Below, piece by piece: positions 45,417-57,364 of a DNA stretch of 64,000 nt. This DNA comes from Eriocheir sinensis. Lineage: Eukaryota > Arthropoda > Malacostraca > Decapoda > Varunidae. Both the position numbers and the translations under genes were made by a program. The notes below the pieces were generated by a model. That model saw only the letters and a program-made list of their open reading frames with translations. It had not been told where the DNA came from and made no database searches. Position 1 is the first letter of the stretch; each line of letters opens with the position of its first letter. The stretch is from contig NC_066517.1 of NCBI RefSeq assembly GCF_024679095.1, positions 20,076,893-20,140,892 of the forward strand, given 5' to 3'.

Positions 45417-46750
45417 CTACATCCCTCCCCCCCTCATTGGCGGCGCCACCAGAATCACGCCGTCCCCGCGCACAAACAGCATTGGAATGTTGCGCCGGGT
45501 TGTCTTGTACACTTCCTCAAAGGTCTCATCGTCCACCTGAAATGAACAGTAAATCCACTTGTTGGCAGAAAAAAGGTAAGGTAAAGTTGGGGGCATACAC
45601 TATAGGTGCAAGTGGCCTCGGTGCTCATCTCCATCGCATTGGCCCTTTAGCCTGTGGTGGGAGGGAGCCCATTACCCTAGGGCACAGGGCCAGTGTGACA
45701 TTCGGGTTACCACAGTTTACCTTCCCCAGGTACCCATTTAACAACCAGCCCGAAAGGGAGGGTGAACAGCTGGGTGAGCTGCATGCTGACTGCCCGGGCC
45801 AGGATTCGAACCTGGGCCTGCAGAGTAGTAGCCAGGCATGCTGACCACTAGACCATGGTGGCGCTAAGGAGGAAGAAGTACACTAAATGCCAGTCTTAGT
45901 AATAAGGGGGTAAAGTAGTACAATTTGGAGGGGAAAATGTTGATTGAAGAAGACTTAAAATTTAAATATTAAAAGCTTAAGTCTTAAAGTAGAAAAGGGA
46001 AGAGTACAAAAATGAAGGAGGAATACTAAAAGCTAGTCTTACAATAATAGGAAAACAGTAAAATGTTGTTCTTTAATTTTGAAAAGGAAAAAGTACAAGA
46101 TATTGTCAAAATAAATTCATATGCCTATTACCTGGGTGTGACAGAAATAATAAAAGTAAGGTAAAGTTAGAGGTGGGAGCATACGCTATAGCTGTGCATG
46201 GCTGCGGTACCTCTGCACCACTGGCACATGAGTCTGTGGTGGGTGGGAACCCATTACTCTGGGATATGGCCAGGGTGACACCTGGATTTATTGATCAGTC
46301 TGAAAGGAAGGATGAACAACTGGGTGGGCTGGACACCAACTGCCCAGGTTGGGATTTGAACCCAGGCCTGCAAATTCATAGTTAGGCATGCTAACTATGC
46401 TGCAAAATGGGAACACTTTGGAAAAGTGGAACTTGTAAAATGACCTCCAGAGGTGACACTAGTTGCAAAATACATGTGTGAATCATTCTTGAGCCACATT
46501 CAAAGTATTAGATAAGTTGGACAGGAATCAGCCGTAGGTGTGTGTGTGTGTTTACCTCCACAGAAGTGACGGTCTCCTCCACGTCCCCGAGGATCATGTT
46601 GAGGTGCTGGTCATAGGCGTGAAGGCGGCCCCGCAGCTCCCGCTCATTACGCATCTTGACATATATCCGCTCGTCCAGGGAGAGGCGAATCAGGTCCAGC
46701 GGCTCCTCCACCGCCATGGTGCCAATGGTAGGCTCTCCATCCTCAGCCAT
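45417..46750 (-). CDS. LSM3: U6 snRNA-associated Sm-like protein LSm3
   Basis: 104-aa LSm3, a subunit of the LSm1-7 (mRNA decay) and LSm2-8 (U6 snRNP) rings. Two coding exons on the minus strand: 46750-46556 (ATG, 65 codons, phase 0) and 45536-45417 (TAG). Exon 1 contains [19 protein letters not shown] and the Sm1 signature [19 protein letters not shown], nearly identical to animal LSm3. Exon 2 carries the Sm2 motif [18 protein letters not shown]. An in-frame upstream codon at 46768 exists but the family start corresponds to MAEDGEP at 46750. Two SINEs in the same (minus) orientation occupy the single intron. The intron donor runs straight into a CA microsatellite. Confidence 0.95.
45585..45868 (-). 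mobile_element. tRNA-derived SINE (family 2)
   Basis: On the minus strand it starts with an A-box-like GGTCTAGTGGTCAGCATGCC and B box GGTTCGAATCCTGGCC, followed by a body with CTGTGGTAACCCGAATGTCA and the end GTATGCCCCCAACTTTA. In the LSM3 intron. Confidence 0.8.
46155..46412 (-). mobile_element. tRNA-derived SINE (family 2), diverged copy
   Basis: Same order of blocks as 45585-45868 with B box GGTTCAAATCCCAACC and the end CTCCCACCTCTAACTTTACC; also in the LSM3 intron. A further short fragment of the family tail occurs at 35924-35970. Confidence 0.75.
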
Positions 46751-49043
46751 GATGCCTGTGGGTGCCAAGAGGACTCAGATGCTGTGGCCATGCTTCCTTA
46801 CCATTACAGTGAATAGCATTTTATATTTTTCTTTTGTTTATTTAATAAATTATTGTAGCTCTACCACTCCAGCCCATCAATTTCTCAACACTTGCATAAC
46901 ACTAGGAAACTTACACACATTGGCCACACCAATTCACAGTTACATTGGACAGTATTTTTCTCTTTTGTATTTATTTCTAACTTACACTTTCAAATATCTA
47001 CCTTTTTTTCCACATCATTTGTCAACATGTTTACTTTTTGAGGGAGAATAAAATGTGGGCAGACCTGTTCACCTTCCACTGACCAGCATTTTATATTTAC
47101 TAGCTCTTATTATTGTGTATTGATTTAATCTTGTAAATTTCTACAGCTCCATCCTATTATTTTTTCTGCACTAGCATTTTTATACATACATATGTAACTT
47201 TAATTTTTTTTTATTATATATTCTGTCTTATAAACTTCAGTCTCCACCTTTTTTGGGCATCAGTACATCCTACTCACTTTCCAGTCAGCATTTTTATCTC
47301 TTATATTATTTACCTTTAATTTCACTCCTAAATTTTTGTTGTTCATCCTCCATGCCAGACTTTACCACACAACTAAGCCATTTTCTAATCAGCCTTCTGA
47401 CAACCTACACATGCCTCTGACTTCTTGCCTCAAAGCTCCAAAAGTTTGGGTTCCTCTTTTTCTAAAATGTCAATCCAAATTTAATGTTCTTCACCATAAA
47501 TAAAAGGTCTTTTGGATATTGTACAGTGAAATGTCATACTTCTGATTACAAATTTTACTGGTTTATTAAAAATTTTGTACTTTCAGTACAGTTAATAAGT
47601 TATGAAACAACTCCTTTGAGAATAACTGCATGATACAAATTACAATACAGCCTGGTGGATATTACATTTAAAATAAACACCACATTGTGACACCTAAGCA
47701 TGGAAGGGAACACACAGTGCTACCATGGTTTCAGATCACAAGTCTACCATCAAAATGATAACTTTTCAGCATGATAATGGAGTTTTGAGTATTAACAAAG
47801 TCTTAAAATTTTAAAGTTTCTTACCTCATGATATTATAATCTAACATACTGGAATATATGATGAATTAAATAACACTCAAACACAACATACTGAGGTATA
47901 TTCTGTAACCTTTGGTAGTGATTTTTTCCCCTGAAGCTAACAGGTTGTCATTATTAACAATGCATTTATTCAATGTCATTGGTTAACAGTTTTCACCACT
48001 GGGCACCACAAATACAAACCACAGCATCAGTTTCATTTATTCTGGACACCATTCATGGATTTGTTGAGCTTATGACAATATAATTAGTATCCTGTCAGAG
48101 GTTTAAAATCACCTCTAAGTACTCTAACTACGATCATTTCTTTATTTATTCTATTCTGGCATACTTCATAAAATGACATTGTTAACCAGAATAGAGATGC
48201 TATTGCAGTGAATGAGTGATTAGAGATGATTTTGACCCTTTCATCCTTAAAAAAAAAAGAAGAAAAAAAAAGGTATCCTCAACAAACTTAAACGAATGCT
48301 GCACTTTGCATTTATTATAGTGCCTGGATCTAGCTATTTTAGAGAGGCTTTGCATTATACCTCCAATTTTGACCTTCATTCACACAACATCTTGTCTCTT
48401 TAATGTCATCTACCCACTGCCACACACAAGTGAATGTGAAAACATCTCAAATTCCATCATATAGAAATACTTCTACCATGTACTACCTAACACACTAAGA
48501 TAAGATGGGTTGTGGTAATAGTTACACAGAGTAATGAAACTTTAGTGGGATTATAGTGAATACAGTGAATGACCAATGTGCTGAACTTGGGGAGTAAGCA
48601 CATGATATGGCTGTGACAAGTTGAGGGGTCATGACAAAAACTGGAACTCAGAGTAATGGAAGACACCAAAAACAAAGTGAAACCCTTAATACTGCATCCA
48701 GGTATGAGTAGACAAAGTTTCCTATGGAATTTCACTAATCCTTTCCTATATTTAAAATTACTTGAGGTTAGGAGCTTTTTTTCCCATTATTTTACAACAA
48801 AGGCAGCAGCTCAAGGGCAAAACAGGAACACACACACACAAAAAACCCCACAAAGCAATGTTCCAACAAACAGAAAACATACCCATGTCATACGTTTGTT
48901 ATTTCAGTTACTCACATCAGTGAAAAGTTGCATTCATCCACTATAACTTATTTGTTCCATTGCTCTATGTGACTGTGAAAGTACAAGTACAAGCATACAA
49001 AAATACTGATTATATCACAAATCCATTATTTTTTTTTCTCTCA
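46751..49043. other. Intergenic AT-rich region, no gene
   Basis: Apart from the LINE tail at 48771 no feature is supported. It is the upstream side of LSM3 and the downstream side of CHRAC1. Confidence 0.5.
48771..48870 (-). mobile_element. LINE 3' tail fragment
   Basis: TTTTACAACAAAGGCAGCAG and CTCAAGGGCAAAACAGGAAC match the reverse-complemented LINE tail family. Confidence 0.5.
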
Positions 49044-49427
49044 CTATTGAAATCCTTCAAACTTATTGTTGCCTTTCTCCATGAGTTTCTGCACCTCAGC
49101 CCAGGTAATCTTCTGTGGGATGGTCTCCCTGAGGAACTCTAAGTGGTCTAGGGTGTGCACAGCCATGGCCAGGTCCTCATAGCTCAGAGTGGAGGTATCA
49201 GCAGCCTTCTTGTGGGACTCCTGGGCCAGGTGCTGAATGAAGAGCTCAGTGGCTTTGGTTACGAGGTGAAGAGTCTCCTGGGGCACTGTCTCCACATCAG
49301 GGCAGCTCTTCATGATCATCTTGACTCTCTGTGTGGGCAGCATGAGGTCCGATGGCTGGGCACAAGGCCGGCCAGGCTTCCCGGGGCTCTGGCCGGTTGG
49401 TGACTTGGATGGGGATGGGGATGCCAT
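49044..49427 (-). CDS. CHRAC1: Chromatin accessibility complex protein 1-like histone-fold protein
   Basis: 127-aa NF-YC-type histone-fold protein. CHRAC1 pairs with POLE3 in the ISWI remodelling complex CHRAC and binds DNA. The coding region is a single exon read on the minus strand, ATG at 49427, TAG at 49046-49044. After a Ser/Pro-rich N-terminus (residues 1-27) the fold starts at LMLPTQRVKMIMKSCPDV, continues through ATELFIQHLAQES, and ends with LSYEDLAMAVHTLDHLEFL and IPQKITWAEVQKLM. The KSCPDV and TKATELF segments fit CHRAC1 better than POLE4. A CAG acceptor 10 bases upstream of the ATG suggests the 5' UTR is in another exon further right. A longer in-frame start at 49520 is less likely because it crosses that acceptor. 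Confidence 0.85.
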   Translation of the reverse strand: MASPSPSKSPTGQSPGKPGRPCAQPSDLMLPTQRVKMIMKSCPDVETVPQETLHLVTKATELFIQHLAQESHKKAADTSTLSYEDLAMAVHTLDHLEFLRETIPQKITWAEVQKLMEKGNNKFEGFQ

Positions 49428-50226
49428 TTCTGCTTCCAACCTGCAGTGAAGAAACCATGATCCAGATTTTTTTTCAACTTGTGATTCATTTGCATGTGCT
49501 GTTGAGAGCAGAAATGGCATCCACCAACACTTGCTAATTCAAACAACCTTTACCTGAGAATATCACAAACCATGACTAGGATGGGAGGCCATTTCTGCTT
49601 CTTAGTTCCACAGAACAACTCATGTCCCTAGTAGCCTATTTTTTCATATTTATTCCCAATTCTTTATGTGCAATGTTGGAAGCAGAAATGGTATCCAGCA
49701 ACAACAGTGTGGTTACAATCTGTGGTCCTAATGATACATTGGGGTAAAAACATGTGCCCTAAAAGAGTAGGATTAGTGTTTGGCAAGGTTCTTCATCACT
49801 CCTTAGGGGCCTCATAACCACAGGTACTTTGTCTAACATTAGCTGCAAGGTAAATCACATAATAAATAGCTGTTGTAACTTAATTCATCCTAGGGCAGAG
49901 TGAAGAGTGGTATCGCCGGCTCGCCGCTATGGCTGTGCCTCACACTGCATGGTCCTACTGACTGCCATGCACGTCAAGTTCCAGCAGGTCAGTTTGAACA
50001 TAGAAATAAAGACTCAGCACAGCGGGTTCTCACATGTGCCATACAAGCAAAAGTCAGAGGGAGCAAAGTGTAGAGAGAAAAACAGCTCAGAGCAAAGTAA
50101 AGTATACAAGTGTGTATAGTGAAGTATCTAAGAGTGTGTAGTGAGGTATCTGAATGTGAGGAAGAGACATGGAGGACCTAAGAAGCGATACAAAGTGGAA
50201 CAGCTCAAAAGAAGAAGGGGAAGAAG

Positions 50227-50284
50227 CAGTGGCGGATCCAGCTCCAGGTGAAGGGGGGGGCTGATATACAAGATGGGCACCATA

Positions 50285-50363
<79 letters not shown>

Positions 50364-50640
50364 GACAATTTACCGTTTCACCCAACCAACGATTTTCTGA
50401 CGTCGTTCATGTTTTTCTGGTGATAGATTTAGTGCATTAAACGATTTTGTACCTCATTTCCGTCGCAAATGTCTACTTTTCGAGTTATGCCTCTTTTCAA
50501 GTTATGCCTATCCCCTGCCCTAAACGATCTTGGGGACGCGTGGGAACACGGGGTTTTCGGGTGGGGGAGCATAAAATCGACTAATGCGCAATTTAGGTCC
50601 TGAGGGGGGGGTCGGCCAACCCCTCCTGGGTCCGCCACTG
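50227..50640. mobile_element. hAT-like non-autonomous element
   Basis: Termini CAGTGGCGGATCCAG (left) and CAGTGGCGGACCCAG (right, reversed) are typical hAT ends. The 8-bp flanks GGAAGAAG and AGAAGAAG differ at one base, matching a hAT target duplication. It contains an AT microsatellite (50286-50360) and a dispersed repeat with ACGATCTTGGGGACGCGTGG. Confidence 0.7.
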
Positions 50641-51689
50641 AGAAGAAGGCATTTTTCTGGTTCAAGTTCAAAGTGTGGGCCACCGCGTCGCGCCGCCTCC
50701 CCCCTCAGCCCCGCCCATCACAGCGGTGCAGGCATAGGAAACATGCACGGTCTGCTCACCTGTGTGCTGCTCCTTGAGGCGCTGACACACACGTCGGGGT
50801 CCTGGCGGGTCAACACACGAAGTAAAGGCACAGCGGCGCCTCACGTGCGGCACAGAACGTCTCGGGCCTGGCTTGGGGAGGCGACTCGGCTATAAATGTT
50901 TATATACTCACATTTGATTCACCTGTAATATTACCACAATACTCAGCATGATTTTTTTCCAGATGAGTATATCAGTTAATCTAAATGCCTTTCCTAGAAG
51001 GTTGTAACTAATGAGGCATTTCCGCATTGACATTTAGCTAGGTTGTAATACCAGCAGTAACATTACCCATCATCAGAGTTTATATTTTAGTATCTTAATG
51101 GACTAAATTAAATCATAAATATACATAAAATTCAAGGTATTTATATAATGTTTACGTCTCTGCCGAGGTGGGTATGTTGTAGGAATTAACTCGCAAGGGC
51201 AAAATAACTCGCAGAGAGAGGTTCAACTTGCTTACTTCGTATTTCGCTCACTGCTATCGTTTACTTGTCCTGTTTTAGTTCTAATGCATGGCAAAAACAT
51301 CAGAGCAACACTTAATCGAGTGAATGAATAGGAAGTGAATGGAATGAAATGAACAGGGCAGATTAAAGAAAGAATTACCCTACGTTGATGTTCACCCAGT
51401 TCTTGTTTGTTTTGTCTGTTGGTCTGGTGTGTTGCTATCTTCCCGGTAATATCAACCATGACAAGGATCACAAGTGGGCAAACTAGAACAAAACGAGGCA
51501 TTTTAATGTGTTTTTTTTTCTGCCGTGTATTCCCAGTGCGCATGCGTGGTGTACATCAGAGCGACTTATTTCTGCGAGGAGTTATTTCTCGTAACAGTTC
51601 TAGCAGGTCAAGAGGCCTGCCGAGTTTGGAGTGGAATAATGGGCGGCAGCTACTCTGTGCAGGTGTGTCTGGCCCTGCTTCCTCCGCCA

Positions 51690-51950
51690 CAGCGTCAGGA
51701 GTCTACCAGGGGGCCAGAACTTCACTTATTTCCACATTGGTTACCCTTATTTCCTATTTGCCCTTACTCCCTCTTTGCTCGGGGGTCTACCAGGGAGCCA
51801 GAAGTCCACTTTTTTCCACTTATTTCCACATTACTTGGCCTTATTTCCACTGTTACAGCCTCAGGAGTCTACCAGGGGGCCAGAACTCCACTTATTTCCA
51901 CATTGGTTGCCCTTATTTCCCATTTGTTCGGGTGTCTACCAAGCGGTCAA
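51690..51950 (+). repeat. Tandem repeat with GTCTACCAGGG units
   Basis: Four occurrences of GTCTACCAGGG.GCCAGAA-type sequence followed by CACTTATTTCCACATT and CCTTATTTCC, spacing about 70-80 bp. Confidence 0.7.
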
Positions 51951-52317
51951 AAACTTGCTTGCTTACTTGATGTTGTTGCAGGCTGCTTAGGAAGACGTCC
52001 AGGTGTTTTTTGTATGTCTCCACGGGGCAGTTTGTGAGGTTCTGGTGTACCAGTCTGTATTTCCCCCCGTCTGAGATTCCCCCAAGGGAAATTTTGGCGT
52101 GGGATATATCTCCCCCAGGGGGAATTTTGACCCAGGATAATATTCCCCCTTCCTGGCCAATAATCACACCCCCCCCCTCACACACACACACACACATAAC
52201 TGTCAATCTTTTAACAATACTGATGTAATATATACAAGAAGTGAATGTTCACAATTATGGCCGTGACGAGTCAACACACCTCATTACAAAACATTAACTC
52301 CAACATAGCGAGGCAAA

Positions 52318-52630
52318 CTGGCGGTGGCCGAGTGGTTAGCGTGCCGGTCCAGCATTCGCTGTGTTGTGGATAACATGGGTTCGAATCTGCCACTAACCAC
52401 CTGGGATTTTTCAGTCACCGCCGAGTGGCCTGAGACTACCCACATGCTGTCCTGAAGACCACCCATCAGCCCGGGCTCAAAAAGAAGCTGTGCAAGTGAA
52501 ATCAAAAGTGAGTTCTGGGGGGCAGCATGAGCCAATAATAATGGTGCCATGACAGGCTCGGGCCAACCATCAGGCCCCCAAGGAATAGCCTACTGGCGCT
52601 ATAGGCAATATGTGAAAAAAAAAAAAAAAA
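52318..52630 (+). mobile_element. Full-length tRNA-derived SINE (family 1)
   Basis: Head GGCGGTGGCCGAGTGGTTAG (A box) and GGGTTCGAATCTGCCACTA (B box) resemble tRNA-Leu/Ser. The body carries the ACCCACATGCTGTCCTGAAG block seen at the window start, the tail reads CAGGCCCCCAAGGAATAGCC, and an A run ends it. Best complete copy in the window. Confidence 0.85.
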
Positions 52631-52726
52631 TTATTTGATCATCACGAGACAGGGGCTTCAGCATTATGAAAAAAAAAAAGACACAATGTCAACAACAGGC
52701 GGTAGGGAGCAGCTGAGTGCCGGGCT

Positions 52727-53281
52727 CTATGGCCTTCCAAAAAAACGTGTCATTCTTCTCAATTCTTGGACCCAGCCTCCATTCAGTGCCTGGGAGACTT
52801 CATCCTTCATATCTGTTACCTTCTTTTCCTGGGTAGAAGCTTTCACAACTTGGAGATTCTTCTTCACTTTCCTGCCTCTCTTCGCCACCTCAGCCCAACT
52901 AGATTCAGCATGCTCAGCGCAGAGCACATCAACAACTGATCCCAGCTCCTCCTGCACCTTCTCAGCACTTGATTCAACCTCATCTTTAACCACAGATATT
53001 TCTTTAGATAATTCTTGCTTGAATTCATCCAATTTTTCCACAATGCTGGTAGTCAGAGATGCTTTATGGAGGCATGGGGTGCATATCCAGTTTATTTTAG
53101 GTATATTATCTTGCTTGATCCCAGAAAAATTAACACACCTCACATGACACCACCTAGGACACAAACAGCATCCAGTCCACTTCTTGCCTGAGAATTCCAC
53201 ACAAACAACACAAATCCCCCAGTCCCTTGGCCCTGACAGCCATGTTGACACTTTCTGTGTGGAGCTAGATGCAACACACAT
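52727..53281 (-). CDS. PHD-finger plus coiled-coil ORF, likely LINE ORF1
   Basis: Open frame of 184 aa on the minus strand (ATG at 53281; stop at 52729-52727). A Cys4-His-Cys3 PHD-like zinc finger occupies the first third: CVVC, then CCLCPRWCHVRC and WICTPC. It is followed by a Glu/Lys-rich heptad-like region (EKLDEFKQELSKEISVVKDEVE). PHD finger plus coiled coil is typical of ORF1 proteins of CR1/L2-type non-LTR retrotransposons, so this is more likely a 5' LINE fragment than a host gene. No endonuclease or RT domain follows; downstream is A-rich DNA and a SINE. Confidence 0.5.
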   Translation of the reverse strand: MCVASSSTQKVSTWLSGPRDWGICVVCVEFSGKKWTGCCLCPRWCHVRCVNFSGIKQDNIPKINWICTPCLHKASLTTSIVEKLDEFKQELSKEISVVKDEVESSAEKVQEELGSVVDVLCAEHAESSWAEVAKRGRKVKKNLQVVKASTQEKKVTDMKDEVSQALNGGWVQELRRMTRFFGRP

Positions 53282-54356
53282 CTGCTCAGGACCAAAACCA
53301 CGCACTCACTCATATCATAATTTATAAAGAGATGAAAAGTAGATGCATGTATGTTCTTGACTTATACCCCAAAATTGCTGTAGACTTGTAAGAAAAAAAT
53401 TGACTAAAGAGTTCTGGTTCCCGTACAGACTCGTAAGACTGTGATATTAAAGATACGGCTCCATACGAAGGGAGTATACTGTGGCACTTAGGTATACAGA
53501 ATTACACCCAACTCACTCTGGTAGTTGAAGCCAGTTTTGGGGGATACTCAGTAGGGCCACAACCCCCGGTATTACTTGACATGCCACATGAGATGTGCTA
53601 TTCATTATTGTTTATCATCATTTCCATTGCACACCACTGCTAGTTTCTGAGATAGTGACTTTCCTACACTTGAAAATTCAAGTGTGCTTAATTTTTTGCC
53701 TTGCCTGGACTTTTTATAATATTCAGATTTTGAAATGCAGGACAACAAACTGATTTTGGGTCATAAGGAAATTTATGATAGTGAAAGATTTTTAGTTTGT
53801 ATGTGGTGAGTGACCTGCCTCCTGAACCCACTCAGTGAATGGAATAACTTTGGCTGACTTGTTAAGGAGTGGCTTTCCCTTCTAGCTGGTTGCAGCTTCA
53901 ACCCCTGGCACCCATAAAACTCATTCCTGATCTGGATTAAGTTCTCATGTGTTTCATGACACACAGAGATCGTGTAGTGGTATGGTGAAGGGGAAGCCAG
54001 TGGGGTTACAGGTAAACTAATCACCTAAGTTGATATCACCATCTTGGTACTGTCAGATAGCTGTTGCAAAACACATGCATGGAGTGTAAATTTTGTATAC
54101 TTATTTTCAGGCTGAATGGTAGAGACCAAAGAAGAGCTCCCAGCAGTCTGCCAGACACCTTTGAGGGACATCAAGAACAGGCTGCCTCACTGCCCTCTGA
54201 AAACTCACTGCAGGCCATACTGAAGACTGTGCTAAGAGCTGAATGCTAAGCCTTCACAGCCAGACCATGCTGAAGACATTGCTGAGTGCTCTAATATAAG
54301 CACAGACGGCAAACGTCCCTTCAGTGGGTGGGGCGGCAGCAGCACTCCCCATCGCC

Positions 54357-57190
54357 ATGAATCAGCAGGTCTTTCAGGACTCCGTAGACCCCCGCTGCTT
54401 CATGCTGGTGGACGGGCAGGCGGTCAGCGTGGTACCGGGGAACAGCGAGGTGCCGCAACTCCTCTCGGAACAGGATGCCAGGTTGGGGCGAACGAGGGAA
54501 GGGAAGAGTGACATAAGGATGGTGCAGGTGGGGGGTGAGAGGGACAAAAGTGGTATAAAGGAGGATCCCTTTGAGGAGGTGTTGGGGATGAAGGACGAGA
54601 AGATGGAGGTGAGAGGGATGGTGCAGGTGGTGCATGTGGAGGGTGGTAAGACACTGGAGGTAATGCACTTAGACACTGGGAAGCAGCTGCAGGTGATCCA
54701 CATCGAGGGAGGCGGGAAACTGGATGAGGGTAGGGCGAGGGTAGGCCAGGTGGGGGGTGGGATGCAGCGAGTGAGGCGTGTTGTCAGCTACCCCCATCGC
54801 AGGCATCACACTGCCCCAGGCCTGCGTTCCCTGGGCCAGCAGGTGACGCAGCCAGTCGTTCTGTCTGCTGGGCAGGGTGGTCTTGTGCCTGGCCACTCGT
54901 ACCGCCGCCTTCCCTCTGGCAACATCACATCACACGAGATGGACTCCAACACCATCATATCTGGCGACAAGGAGGGTCTTGGAGGCACAGAGGTGGCCCT
55001 AGACGAGGCCATCGTCATCTCCTGGCCCCCCATCACCCAGAAGCTTAATAACTCAGTAGGCACCCAGACGGAGCCCTGCAAGGACCTGGGACTCAGCCTC
55101 AACCTCTTCTCCTGCACCTTTCATGTTGACGGCTGCGTGGAGACCTACTGTGACCTCCCCTTGCAGGACAGCACGAGTTTGTCCACTGGCAGCAGGGCAC
55201 GCTGCAGGGACAAGAGGAAACTGTGGGGCCAGCACCCTAGAGGGGAGGAGGAGGAAAAGGCTCTTCTCTCTGTGGAGGAAATACCAGAGGAAGATGAAGA
55301 GCTGAGGCAGAAAGAAACAAGTAAACTTTTCTACATTATTACATACTTAGATTTTTACACTCTTTGTTTTAAGATTTTGTAAATTGTTGTTTATAAATAT
55401 AAAATCCATGTTGCTTCTAGTTAGTGAGCAGTATAAAATACATAATTTTGTCTCAATTTGAAGTATGCAAATTAACTCAAAGGCATGAAAAGTCTCCCTT
55501 CATGAACCCAGAAGTACTAATAACTTTGTCTTCTTATTCGTCATGAAGTTATTTGACTGTCTGAGACATGAAATATCCACAGTCACTAATAACTTGCTTT
55601 GCTGTTCCAGACCGGCGATTCTCTCGTAGCGGCCGTGTCCTCAAGGGCAAAGGGCTACTGTTCAAGGCTGACTTAGGGGCCTCTGAGGAGGACCTTGAGG
55701 GAGACCCAGATTTTGAAGTGCCTGAGGAGGAGAAAGCAGAGGATGCTGCCCCCCAGAGCATCCCCCTCCGGAGGAAAAGGGGAAGGAAGCGTAAGAGGCG
55801 GCCTCCACCTCCATCCCCTGACGGCTTTGAGCAGGACCTGCAGCTGGCCGACAGTGAGCATGAGGAGGGGGAGGTGAAAGAGGATGAGGAGAAGATTGAT
55901 GTGAAGGATGAGCAGGTGGATGGGAAACCTAAAAGTGAGAGTGAGGTGGCTCAGGAGGTTGTGCGCAAGAAGGGCTACAGTCTGCGCACCAAGCGGCGGC
56001 CCAAAAAGCTGACAGACATGCACTACCTCAAGGAGCAGCTGGTGCGGCGAGATCAGCCAGACAGCGACCGCCTCCTCACGTGCCGGGTGTGCAACCACCC
56101 CTTCCCCACCTTCCCCAAGCTGCAGCGCCACGCCAAGCAGGAACACGGCCTCACTAACTTCTCCTTCCCGTGCGACGTGTGTGGCATTGCCTTCACGCGG
56201 CCCAACAACCTGGAGCGCCACAAGGACACCAAGCACGGCACTGGACAGAAGCGCTACGCCTGCGAGCTCTGCAACCGCCGCTTCGCCCGGCAGGACGTCC
56301 TGTCGGTTCATGTGTCCATGGTCCATCTGCGGCGGACCGGCGGGCTGAAGGGGCCGCTTGGCAACGCTGCCGGCCACCACTGCACTGGCTGTGACAACTA
56401 CTTCTCCCATGAGCGGCGGCTAAACGAGCACCGTCGAGGCGACTTTACCTGCAAGGAGTGCAACATTTCCTTCGAGTGTCGCACCGCCCTGCGCCTCCAC
56501 CTCTACAGGAGCCACCCCACTGCCTGCACTGACTGTGGCAAGGTCTGTAACAACAAGCAGCAGATGTACTTCCACCGGATGAGTCACACTCCCAAGCTAT
56601 TTTGCAAGTTCTGTGAGAAGGGGTTTATGTGGCGGTCACAGTACGTGGTGCACATGGCCACACACACGGGGGACCGCCCGGTGCCTTGCGATGTATGCGG
56701 CAGGACTTTCGCACACAAGGTGGCCGTCACCAAACACAAATGGCAGGAGCACAATGAGAACAACAGGAAATTCAAGTGCGAGCAGTGCGGCAAGTCCTTT
56801 GTGTACCGCGGCAAGCTGGCCTCCCACATGCGCAGCCACACTGGTGAGAAGCCGTACACCTGCCACGCCTGCCCCTCAACCTTCACCCAGCGCTCCAACC
56901 TCACCGCGCACGTCAAGAGTGTTCACGGCGTGGTGATCAAGTCGGTCAAGAGTGATGGCACAATGCACACTGAGGTCGTCAAGTACAAACGCCCTAAGAA
57001 GGCCCCTGCCCCCTCCTCTGCACCCCCCAGTACAGAGGTGGGGAGCGCAGGGGTTTCCCAGGAGGTGGAGCTGTCCCCTGCTGCCCCCCAGCCACCTCAC
57101 ATAGACATTCAGGACCAAGTGCAAGTGTCTGAGTCATCGCTAGAGACTGAAGCAGCTGTGTATCAGATTGTGTATGCCTACCCCCAGTGA
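54357..57190 (+). CDS. C2H2 zinc-finger protein, about ten fingers
   Basis: 847-aa predicted nuclear DNA-binding protein in two coding exons: 54357-55320 (phase 1) and 55611-57190 (TGA). The N-terminal half is unstructured and contains repeated short segments of the type VxVIHIEGGxxL (near 54590-54720). Next comes a basic/acidic region with RRKRGRKRKRRPPPP as a likely nuclear localisation signal. Ten CxxC fingers lie at about residues 478-763, beginning TCRVCNHPF, FPCDVCGIAF and YACELCNRRF and ending FKCEQCGKSF and YTCHACPSTF. The fourth (HCTGCDNYF) lacks a clean second His spacing and the sixth is atypical. The tail is Pro/Ser-rich. An acceptor at 54324 precedes the ATG, so non-coding exon(s) lie upstream, perhaps at 54109-54250. 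I do not recognise a specific orthologue. Confidence 0.88.
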
Positions 57191-57364
57191 GCACCCCTAC
57201 ATCCCTTTACCTCCTCCATGCCCCACTCTTAGGCCCATGAGTAGTACCCTCCATCTCACCACCACCCTCCTCTCAGGCCCCCTGGTTTAGGGTATGTATG
57301 TAGGGTCAGTTTTACACCCTTCCAGTTAGTACTCACAGCAGGGAAAAAATGACTGGAAAGTTGA

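Noticed and set aside
51232..51543. 103-codon minus frame with a possible signal peptide (MPRFVLVCPLVILVMV)
   Set aside because: No homology I recognise, no splice partner, repeat-rich surroundings; kept out for lack of support.
52320..52395. tRNA-Leu/Ser-like sequence
   Set aside because: A and B boxes belong to a SINE head: no acceptor-stem pairing, and it continues into the shared SINE body.
55673..56410. 245-codon minus frame
   Set aside because: Antisense shadow of the zinc-finger coding exon.
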